From: Candidatus Krumholzibacteriia bacterium
GTDB taxonomy: Bacteria > Krumholzibacteriota > Krumholzibacteriia > G020349025
Length of the DNA: 25,764 bases
Reading direction: 5' to 3'
Assembly: GCA_035649275.1 (NCBI GenBank)
Contig: DASRJW010000149.1
Location: 1 to 25,764, forward strand
The translations under genes were made by a program, and so were the position numbers. The notes under the pieces were generated by a model that was given only the letters and a program-made list of their open reading frames with translations, was not told the DNA's origin and made no database searches. Shown one piece after another: positions 16,236-24,418 of the stretch; the first letter of the stretch is position 1; every line of letters starts with the position of its first letter.

Positions 16236-18524
16236 ATGAAACGACGGACTCTGGGGTGCGCTGTCGCCCTGCTCGCTCTCGCGGGCTGCGGCGACAACGA
16301 GCTGGGGATGGAACGCCGCCACCCCAATGCCGCCCCCGAGACCGTGCTCTCCAGCGGCCCGCCCGATTCCACTTCCGTGAACAGCTACCATGTGGAGTTC
16401 CACTGGTCCGGCACGGATCGGGATGGGACCATCGATCATTACGATTTCATCATGGTGGATCATCCCATGGCGCGGAGTCACGTCGACGGCACGCCGGACG
16501 ATGGGGATCCGACCCGTGTCGTGGTCGAGGTGCCTACCCCGGAAGATCCGCGCTGGATGGGAACGTCGCAAACGGACTCCGTGTTCGCCACCCTGGCGGA
16601 CACGCTGCGCCGGCCCCCAGTGCCCGGCCCGCATGAGCGCGAGGACGATGTCCGCCGCACCCCCTTCGAGCGCTGGCACACCTTCTTCATCCGCGCCGTG
16701 GACAACGAAGGGTCCGCGGACCCGACGCCGGACTACCGCACCTTCAACTCCAAGAACATCGCCCCGATCGTACGTTTGCGCCGCCCCGTCGTGGCCGGAC
16801 AAGAATTCTCCGGCCCGCCGGTGATCGTCTTCCGCTGGGACGGGGAGGATCCCCTCGACGACTTCACCAGCATTGCCCCCGTGGCGTCGCGCTGGGTCGT
16901 CCTGCCCTCGAAGCTGGATCTGTCGCGACCCGGAACGAGCTATGCGAGCTTCCCCGAATCGCTCTACTCCCTACCGACGCGGTTCCAATGGAGCCCCTGG
17001 CAGCGCTGGGATGCGGCCGACAGTCTCGGCCGGCACACGGTCGTCTCCAGTCTCGTCCGCATCGGCGACGCTCCCGGTGCGGGCTACTACATCTTCACCG
17101 TGCAGGCCCTGGACGAGGCCGGCGCCGCCACTCCCGTGTTCGACTGGTCCACACCCGGGAAGAACAACACGGCCCTCGTGCGCGTGACCGGCAGCATCGG
17201 ACCGCTGCTGCGCGTGCGCGACGAGTACCTGGGGACGCAGACTTTCGTCGGTGGCTCCCGCCCGATTCGCATCGACGTCGCCGCCGGACAGCCGCTGCGG
17301 TTCCGCTGGGTCGCAGATACGAAACATTACGGTGGGGAGATCATCGGCTACCGTTACGGTTGGGATATCCGCGACGTGGATGACGACGCCGAATGGTCGA
17401 GCTGGAGCCGCACCACGACGTCGGCGCCGGAGCGCTCGTTCAACGACGGGACGCACCGCTTCTACGTGCAGGTGCAGGACAACGCCCACTCCGTAGCCCA
17501 GGCCATCTACGAGCTGCCCGTGCATCCGGTGACGCGGGCCCGCCCGGTTCTCTGGGTGGACGACACGGATTACCTCACGGACGTCACCACCGAGAGGGTC
17601 GAGGACGAACACTGGGTCGAGGTGCTGAGCCGTCTCGCCGGCGAGGGCCACTTCGATTTCGACCTGAACGCCGACGTCTTCTCTGTGGCGGACAATCGCC
17701 GCGAGCCGCCGCCCATCCAGAAGATCTTCGACTACCGGGCGGTGGTGTGGAGCGTCCGCAGTAACCAGCGCGGGCAGTCGGCCTTGCGCACGGTGGCGCA
17801 GTTCGTCGACCCGCTGCCGACGCGCAATCAGAACAGCGCCAAATCCTACAACTACGTCAACGTCTACCTGGCGAACGGTGGCAGGCTCTGGATCAATGGT
17901 TTCCGGGCCGCCCGGACGCTGTGGCCCAACGAGCGCATTCGCGGCCACGAGTTCGACCCAGTGAACGTGACCAACTGGGACGACCCGCTCGAGGCGCATC
18001 CGCTGGGGATCGATTCGGTGGGCACCACGAGCTTGCTCTATGCCATGGGGATCGAGATGTTCGACGTGGGCTCGGCCATCGACAGCAAGCGTCTCGGCCT
18101 CGCACAGTTCTGCAAGGGGCTCGCACCCGGCGATGCGGCCGACGCTGCCGGGGCCCCGAGCCTCGGCTTGGGGCCTTTGTGGACCCAGGTGGCGGGAACT
18201 TCGGCGCGGGCGAACGTCGAGATCTACAACATGCCGCGCGCCATGATCACGCAGAGGGATCCGCTCGTGCCGCTGCCGGGCATCTCCTTCACCCTGTACT
18301 CCTACGTGAGCGGGCTGCCGCAGAACGAAGTGACGGGGTTCGGCTACCCCGACACCGCGGACCGCCAGCCCGTCTTCGTCATGGCCAAGTCCTGGCCAGG
18401 CGAGGCGCGCTACAGCCGGGCCATGTCCGGATTCGAGATCTTCGCCCTGACGACCGAGTCCCACGTCGACCTGGCGCGGTATGTCCTGATCCACCACTTC
18501 GGTGTCGGAACCGGCGTCCCCTGA
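16236..18524 (+). CDS. Large lipoprotein of unknown function (762 aa)
   Basis: ATG 16236 follows GGAGAAGG. The lipoprotein signal ends in LLALAGC (Cys at about residue 18). The N-terminal half resembles repeated Ig/Fn3-like strands common in lipoproteins of uncultured FCB lineages (VEFHWSGTDRDGTIDHYDF, WHTFFIRAVDNEGSADP). Around residues 430-600 the pattern changes: RPVLWVDDTDY, then FDYRAVVWSVRSNQRG and YLANGGRLWINGFRAART, which looks like the class I glutamine-amidotransferase-like fold found in some secreted proteins (a strand ending in DD, later a GGRL turn), apparently without the catalytic Cys. A surface scaffold or binding role is inferred. It is probably a single-gene unit. Confidence 0.75.
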   Translation: MKRRTLGCAVALLALAGCGDNELGMERRHPNAAPETVLSSGPPDSTSVNSYHVEFHWSGTDRDGTIDHYDFIMVDHPMARSHVDGTPDDGDPTRVVVEVPTPEDPRWMGTSQTDSVFATLADTLRRPPVPGPHEREDDVRRTPFERWHTFFIRAVDNEGSADPTPDYRTFNSKNIAPIVRLRRPVVAGQEFSGPPVIVFRWDGEDPLDDFTSIAPVASRWVVLPSKLDLSRPGTSYASFPESLYSLPTRFQWSPWQRWDAADSLGRHTVVSSLVRIGDAPGAGYYIFTVQALDEAGAATPVFDWSTPGKNNTALVRVTGSIGPLLRVRDEYLGTQTFVGGSRPIRIDVAAGQPLRFRWVADTKHYGGEIIGYRYGWDIRDVDDDAEWSSWSRTTTSAPERSFNDGTHRFYVQVQDNAHSVAQAIYELPVHPVTRARPVLWVDDTDYLTDVTTERVEDEHWVEVLSRLAGEGHFDFDLNADVFSVADNRREPPPIQKIFDYRAVVWSVRSNQRGQSALRTVAQFVDPLPTRNQNSAKSYNYVNVYLANGGRLWINGFRAARTLWPNERIRGHEFDPVNVTNWDDPLEAHPLGIDSVGTTSLLYAMGIEMFDVGSAIDSKRLGLAQFCKGLAPGDAADAAGAPSLGLGPLWTQVAGTSARANVEIYNMPRAMITQRDPLVPLPGISFTLYSYVSGLPQNEVTGFGYPDTADRQPVFVMAKSWPGEARYSRAMSGFEIFALTTESHVDLARYVLIHHFGVGTGVP

Positions 18525-18572
18525 CACGATGGGGCGCCCGGTTCGTGCTGGGCCGCCCGACAGGTTGCCGCT

Positions 18573-18585
18573 TAGAATCCCCCCA
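18573..18585 (+). promoter_or_regulatory. Candidate leaderless promoter (TAGAAT, 6 bases before ATG)
   Basis: TAGAAT (18573-18578) is followed by exactly six bases (all C) and then ATG 18585, so transcription should begin at or next to the A of the start codon. There is no Shine-Dalgarno site. A G+C-rich imperfect stem (18530-18565 region) without U-tract precedes it and may end the lipoprotein transcript. Confidence 0.5.
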
Positions 18586-20528
18586 TGGTGTCCGCCCCGC
18601 ACGACACCGCGGTACGCGCCGCGGAGAGGCTCGCAGCACTTGGGCAGGAGCGCTCCGCCCAGGCAGTGGCGCAGCAGCAGGAAGAAGCCCGCTGGCACCG
18701 TCGCTCGTTCTGGCTCGGCGCCGCGCGTCTTGCGGTGTTCGTGCTCTTCACCGTGGCCTTCGTGCAGACCGTGCGCGTCTCGCTCCTGTGGGGCGCCCTC
18801 GGCATGCTGCCCCTCGCGCTGCTATTCGCGGCGCTCGTGCTCCTGCACACTCGGGTGCGGACACGGGAGGAACGCGCCCGCCGGCGGAGGCTCCTGGCCC
18901 TGGAATGCCTGGCGCGCTTGCAGGGTGGGCATGGACCCGGCGTCGCAGCGCTGCTGCCAGCGGAGCCGCTCTCTGCCCTGGACGCAGGTCGTGCCACCGT
19001 CGTCAACGAGGGCGCGATGCACGCCCTCGATCCCTGGGCGGCGGACGACCTCGGCATCGACGGCGAGCCGCCGTCGCTCTTCACACTGCTCAACACGACG
19101 CAAACCAGTCTCGGAGCTCGACGCCTGCGCCTTCTCGTGCGCACACCGCTGCTGGAGACCGGCGCGATCCGCGCCCGCCAGGAAACGGTGGCGGAGCTCG
19201 CCGCCCACACGGCGGAGCGCGATGCCTTGATGCTCGCTGCCTTCGCTGGTCGGAGCCTCCGCCTCGAGCGCATGCCCGCCTTCCTGGCGCGGACGGCGGT
19301 GCTGCCCGGCGGCCGCGCGCGTGTCGCCCTTGCTGCCTTCGCCGTGGCGGTGGCGGTTTTCATCGGCGTCGGCATCGCCTTCCGCGTCCTCCTGCCCCTC
19401 GCCGGTCTCGCCTTCATGGTCCTCTTCGCCATCGCCTGGCCGCTCCGGCGTCGCGTGGGGCCGGTGCGTGAGGCGTGGCTCGAGCTGGAGCCACTGTTGC
19501 GCGTGACGCAGGAGGTGGCCCAGGTGCTTGCGGCGCACGAGCCACGCAGCGCCGTCCTTCGAGCCCAGCGCGACGTTTTCACGCAGGCCGCCGCGCCCGG
19601 AGCCTGCCTCCCCCGCACACTCCGGCTCGTTCGGCTCTTGCACCTGCGCGACCTGGGGTTCCTCTACGGGATCATCGAGCTGCTCTTCGCCTGGGAGCTC
19701 CAGTGGTTGCTGGCGCTCGAGTCGCAGTGGCGGCGCGACCCGCGGGCGCTGGAACGGGTCGTCGAGGCCTTCTGCGATCTCGAGAGTCTGGTGGCACTCG
19801 CGCTGCATCAGGCCGAGCGGGACGGGCTCTGCGTTCCCGAGCTCGTGGCTGCGGCCGAGCCGCTCCTCGCGATCGGGGCCGGGGCCCACCCGCTGCTCGG
19901 GCACGCGGTGCCGAACGATCTCCACCTGGGCGGGTCCGCCCGTGTGGCCGTCGTCACCGGCAGCAACATGGCAGGGAAGTCCACTTTTCTCCGCATGGTG
20001 GCGCTGAACGCCGTGCTGGCGCAGATCGGTGCCTCGGTGCGGGCGGCGACCTGGCGCAGCACGCCGCTCCGACTCGTGGCCAACATCAACGTTCGCGACT
20101 CCCTCGCCGACGGTAAGAGCTATTTCCTCGTGGAGGTCGAGCGCGTGCAGCGCATCCTCGCCGCCGCGGCGAGCGACGTCCACGTGCTCGGTCTCTTCGA
20201 CGAGCTGTTCCGGGGTACGAACTCGAGCGAACGCCTGGCGGCGAGCCTCGAGGTGGCGCGCTGGCTGGCAGCGCGGGGTGGGCTCTTCCTCCTGGCGACG
20301 CACGAGCAGGAGCTGGCGCGGCTCGCCGGCGCCCCGGGTACGGACGGCATCGTGGCCCTGCACTTCGGCGAGGAGATTCGCGGCGACAGCCTCGTCTTTC
20401 CCTACCGGGTCCAGGAAGGAATCAGCACGGCGCACAATGCGCTGCGTTGGCTGGAGCGGAGCGGCTATCCACGGGACTTGGTGGAACGGGCCCGAGCGCG
20501 TGCGCGCGAGGTCGACGGTGTGGCCTGA
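18585..20528 (+). CDS. Membrane-anchored MutS-like ATPase
   Basis: 647 residues from ATG 18585. Two membrane helices near the N-terminus (43-62, 66-88) and another pair (about 246-288) frame a helical lever-like region. The C-terminal MutS ATPase domain is complete: Walker A GSNMAGKST (G459-T467), Walker B and signature LFDELFRGTNSSER (D539, E540), and the ATHEQEL switch. It lacks the N-terminal mismatch-binding domain of MutS (no F-x-E motif seen). Membrane-bound MutS-related proteins of this size occur in Bacteroidetes and other phyla, with unknown function. Its gene overlaps the convergent gene behind it by 64 bases. Confidence 0.88.
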   Translation: MVSAPHDTAVRAAERLAALGQERSAQAVAQQQEEARWHRRSFWLGAARLAVFVLFTVAFVQTVRVSLLWGALGMLPLALLFAALVLLHTRVRTREERARRRRLLALECLARLQGGHGPGVAALLPAEPLSALDAGRATVVNEGAMHALDPWAADDLGIDGEPPSLFTLLNTTQTSLGARRLRLLVRTPLLETGAIRARQETVAELAAHTAERDALMLAAFAGRSLRLERMPAFLARTAVLPGGRARVALAAFAVAVAVFIGVGIAFRVLLPLAGLAFMVLFAIAWPLRRRVGPVREAWLELEPLLRVTQEVAQVLAAHEPRSAVLRAQRDVFTQAAAPGACLPRTLRLVRLLHLRDLGFLYGIIELLFAWELQWLLALESQWRRDPRALERVVEAFCDLESLVALALHQAERDGLCVPELVAAAEPLLAIGAGAHPLLGHAVPNDLHLGGSARVAVVTGSNMAGKSTFLRMVALNAVLAQIGASVRAATWRSTPLRLVANINVRDSLADGKSYFLVEVERVQRILAAAASDVHVLGLFDELFRGTNSSERLAASLEVARWLAARGGLFLLATHEQELARLAGAPGTDGIVALHFGEEIRGDSLVFPYRVQEGISTAHNALRWLERSGYPRDLVERARARAREVDGVA

Positions 20529-21214
20529 GGCTCGAGCTCACGCACCGAAAGCCTGCCTGCCTGCAGCGAGCCGATCCGTGCCAGAGCCTCGCGGAGCGCG
20601 CGCGACACCGCGGCGGCGGCTGGCAGCGCCCCTGCCAACAGGATGCGATTGACGTAGTCGTCGAGGTGCACGACGTGCGCCCGCTGGAACGGCGCCGCCA
20701 GATGTTCGAGCACAGGTCGCCACGGCGAACCCGGCACCGGCAGGACATTGGTGACCGCGATGCCCCGGGGGCGCAGGCGCTGCTGCATGAGCTCCGGCAG
20801 CGTGTCGAGGCTGATCACGGGCTTCACGGCTTCGTCGGTCGAGGGCACTGAGAGATCTTCCAGGATGAGGTCGTAGCGTGTGCGGCGGCGTATCAGCCAC
20901 GAGGCCGCGTCGGACCGGATCACGTCGACGCGACCCACCCAGCTGCCGGAGAGCTCGCGGAAGAGGCGCTCGCCGCGGAGTGACAGGTCCACGGCGGTGA
21001 GCGGGGTGCCGAAGCCCATGGCGCGGAGCGGTGCGACGACGCCCCCGCCAGCGAAACCGAGGACGACGACGCGCGGGCCCGAAGCGAGAGCGGCGATGCA
21101 CGCGGCCAGCACGTCGAACATCGTGTCCGTCGGTCCCGGGTGATCGAGGACCTCGCTCAGGATGTCCTGGCCGTCGACGATGCGGGCCCGGCGGCGCAAC
21201 CGCACGATGCGCAT
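20465..21214 (-). CDS. Spermidine-synthase-like / SAM-dependent methyltransferase-fold protein
   Basis: 249 residues from ATG 21214. The nucleotide-binding loop VVVLGFAGGG (49-58) and LTAVDLS (D76) mark a Rossmann methyltransferase fold; YDLILEDLSVPSTDEAVKP and the later RPRGIAVTNVLP strand follow the order of spermidine-synthase-like proteins. The residues needed for polyamine synthesis are not evident, so the substrate is open. AGGAG lies 13 bases before the ATG but 7 before an in-frame ATT at 21220, an unusual possible start. It begins 16 bases after the oxidase subunit III gene, so both are likely one operon. Its Arg-rich C-terminal tail overlaps the end of the MutS-like gene on the other strand. 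Confidence 0.72.
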   Translation of the reverse strand: MRIVRLRRRARIVDGQDILSEVLDHPGPTDTMFDVLAACIAALASGPRVVVLGFAGGGVVAPLRAMGFGTPLTAVDLSLRGERLFRELSGSWVGRVDVIRSDAASWLIRRRTRYDLILEDLSVPSTDEAVKPVISLDTLPELMQQRLRPRGIAVTNVLPVPGSPWRPVLEHLAAPFQRAHVVHLDDYVNRILLAGALPAAAAVSRALREALARIGSLQAGRLSVRELEPQATPSTSRARARARSTKSRG

Positions 21215-21230
21215 GGGAATGTCGGGGCTC

Positions 21231-21884
21231 CTAGGTGGCGAGCTCGAGAATGAGGAGCAAACCGATCCAGAGAACGGCGAGGAAGTGCCAGTAGATGGCG
21301 GTGAGGCGCGCGAACAATGCGGGCCCCATGCCGAGGAGACGGCGATGGGGCCAGAACGCCGCCGATCCCAGGAAGAGCAGCCCCCCGAGCACGTGCACCG
21401 CGTGCGTCCCCGTGAGGATGTAGAAGAAGGCACTGTGCACCGTGGTTTCCGGGCGCATGCCACGCTGCCACCAGAGCACCCAGGCCACGGCCTGACCCAG
21501 GACGAAGAGCGAACCCATGACGAAGCTGACCATGGTCCAGCGCTGCGGGTCGCCCTGCTGGCGGAGCACGGCGCGGCCGCGCTCGAGGACGAGGCTGCTG
21601 CCGAGCAAGAGCACCGTGTTGAACCAGAGCAAGCGGGGAAGCGGCGTCGCGAGCGTGCTGCTCGGGCCGCGTTGCCGCAACAGGTAAGCGACCGCCAAGG
21701 TGAGGAAGAGAACCAGGATGGGAACGAGCGCCAGCCAGACGCCGAACACCATGGTCGACGAGTCCCCCCGCTTGTGCCGTTCGGAGTCGCCACCACCATT
21801 GCCGCCGCGGCCGCCGCCGCGCCCAGGTCCATGGGGGGGCAGACGGAGGTCCGGTGGATCCAACAGCGTCGCGGGATCTCTCAT
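21231..21884 (-). CDS. Cytochrome c/quinol oxidase subunit III (heme-copper oxidase)
   Basis: 217 residues from ATG 21884 (GAAGG 5 bases upstream). An unusual Gly/Arg-rich N-terminal segment (residues 19-42) precedes five membrane helices (about 47-69, 84-101, 117-139, 151-174, 192-214), the short CyoC/CtaE-like form. Hallmarks are FFYILTGTHAVHVLGG and YWHFLAVLWIGLLLILEL. Subunit III stabilises subunit I and lines an oxygen and proton entry path. No subunit I or II is present on either side within the window, so this copy is solitary or lies at the end of a broken-up cluster. Confidence 0.9.
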   Translation of the reverse strand: MRDPATLLDPPDLRLPPHGPGRGGGRGGNGGGDSERHKRGDSSTMVFGVWLALVPILVLFLTLAVAYLLRQRGPSSTLATPLPRLLWFNTVLLLGSSLVLERGRAVLRQQGDPQRWTMVSFVMGSLFVLGQAVAWVLWWQRGMRPETTVHSAFFYILTGTHAVHVLGGLLFLGSAAFWPHRRLLGMGPALFARLTAIYWHFLAVLWIGLLLILELAT

Positions 21885-21935
21885 ACATACCTTCTCTGGG
21901 TGGGGGCGCCACACCGGTCGATGAGAGCTGCGAGG

Positions 21936-21963
21936 AGAGTATCACGAGTGGCCGCATTGTCCA
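21936..21963 (-). promoter_or_regulatory. Promoter of the oxidase subunit III operon (TGGACA-N16-TACTCT, extended TG)
   Basis: On the minus strand TGGACA (21963-21958) matches five of six -35 positions, the spacer is 16, and TACTCT (21941-21936) carries the extended TG one base before it. The start near 21929 gives a leader of about 45 bases. This is the best-formed promoter in the window. Confidence 0.6.
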
Positions 21964-22042
21964 TGCGCGGCGTAAAGCGTGCTTGTCTTACCGGCCGCTC
22001 GCTGCGGCGTCCGCCAAAGGCGCGCGGCCAAGCAACGGCGCC

Positions 22043-22071
22043 TTGACCGTCGCTGGCCCGGCCTCTACTCT
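22043..22071 (+). promoter_or_regulatory. Promoter of msrA (TTGACC-N17-TACTCT)
   Basis: TTGACC at 22043-22048, a 17-base spacer and TACTCT at 22066-22071. The start near 22078 would leave a very short leader carrying little more than the ribosome site. Confidence 0.55.
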
Positions 22072-22074
22072 GAC

Positions 22075-22088
22075 GCCTCCAAGGAGGC
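22075..22088 (+). promoter_or_regulatory. Palindrome enclosing the msrA Shine-Dalgarno site (GCCTCC-AA-GGAGGC)
   Basis: The ribosome site AAGGAGG is the right arm of a perfect 6-bp inverted repeat. Whether the left arm is transcribed depends on the exact start (predicted near 22078); if it is, the site could be masked. Confidence 0.4.
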
Positions 22089-22091
22089 AGC

Positions 22092-22727
22092 ATGAAGAAC
22101 GGACGTGTGCTTCCCGCCGCCATCGCGACCCTCTCTCTCCTCTTTGGGCTGGTCGGAGCCGCACGCACCCAGGAAGCTCCAGCGACCGAGAAGGCGACCT
22201 TCGCCATGGGTTGCTTCTGGTGCGCGGAAACGGCCTTCGAAGGTCTCCCGGGCGTCGTCTCGGTCACTTCCGGTTACACCGGCGGTTTCGAGAAGGACCC
22301 GACCTACGAGGAGGTCTCGGCCGGCAAGACCGGACACGCCGAGAGCGTGCAGGTCGTCTACGACCCGAAGAAGGTCTCCTACTCCCAGCTGCTCGAGCTC
22401 TTCTGGCACAACATCGACCCGACGCAGGCCGAGGGGCAGTTCTGCGACCACGGACACCAATATCGCTCCGCCGTCTTCTACCAGGACGCGACGCAGAAGC
22501 AGCTCGCCGAGGACTCCAAGCACAAGATCGAAACCACTCCACAACGCTTCAAGGGCAGGATCGTCACCGAGATCGTCCCGGCTGCGGTGTTCTATCCTGC
22601 CGAGGCCTACCACCAGGACTTCTACAAGAAGGATCCCGAGCGCTACGAGAGCTACCGTGAAGGCTGCGGGCGCGACCGCAGATTGCAGCAGCTCTGGGGC
22701 GCTCCAGGGAGGCACGGGCGCAGCTAG
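22092..22727 (+). CDS. msrA: Exported peptide methionine-S-sulfoxide reductase MsrA
   Basis: 211 residues from ATG 22092 with AAGGAGG 4 bases upstream. A signal peptide (VLPAAIATLSLLFGLVGAA) precedes the catalytic domain. The active-site motif is GCFWC (catalytic C41), followed by GYTGG, GHAESVQV and the HQYRSAVFY region, all family-typical; a late Cys in YREGCGRD can act as resolving residue. MsrA reduces methionine-S-sulfoxide in proteins. Export suggests repair of oxidised envelope proteins, as in periplasmic Msr systems, which would need a thiol donor in the periplasm that is not encoded here. No MsrB is adjacent. Confidence 0.95.
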   Translation: MKNGRVLPAAIATLSLLFGLVGAARTQEAPATEKATFAMGCFWCAETAFEGLPGVVSVTSGYTGGFEKDPTYEEVSAGKTGHAESVQVVYDPKKVSYSQLLELFWHNIDPTQAEGQFCDHGHQYRSAVFYQDATQKQLAEDSKHKIETTPQRFKGRIVTEIVPAAVFYPAEAYHQDFYKKDPERYESYREGCGRDRRLQQLWGAPGRHGRS

Positions 22728-22819
22728 CCGCCGGGGAAGCGGCCGGGGTGCAAGTCCCGAGGTTTTCGTGGCCGGGTCGACCCGCGCCAGGATTCGGGCA
22801 CCATGCCGGAAGGATGCGC

Positions 22820-24325
<1,506 letters not shown>

Positions 24326-24402
24326 CGGGAACCGGTTGTCGAAGACTCCTCTCTGTGGCGCGGTCACGCAGGGCCGTGGGCGTTCCTCTCGACCGCGAAG
24401 TG

Positions 24403-24418
24403 TGCTCTACTCAGAGCA
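24403..24418 (+). promoter_or_regulatory. Candidate leaderless promoter of lhr (extended -10 TGCTCTACT, 6 bases before ATG)
   Basis: TG-C-TCTACT (-10 at 24406-24411) is followed by six bases and ATG 24418, the same geometry as at 18573-18585. No Shine-Dalgarno site precedes this ATG. Confidence 0.5.
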
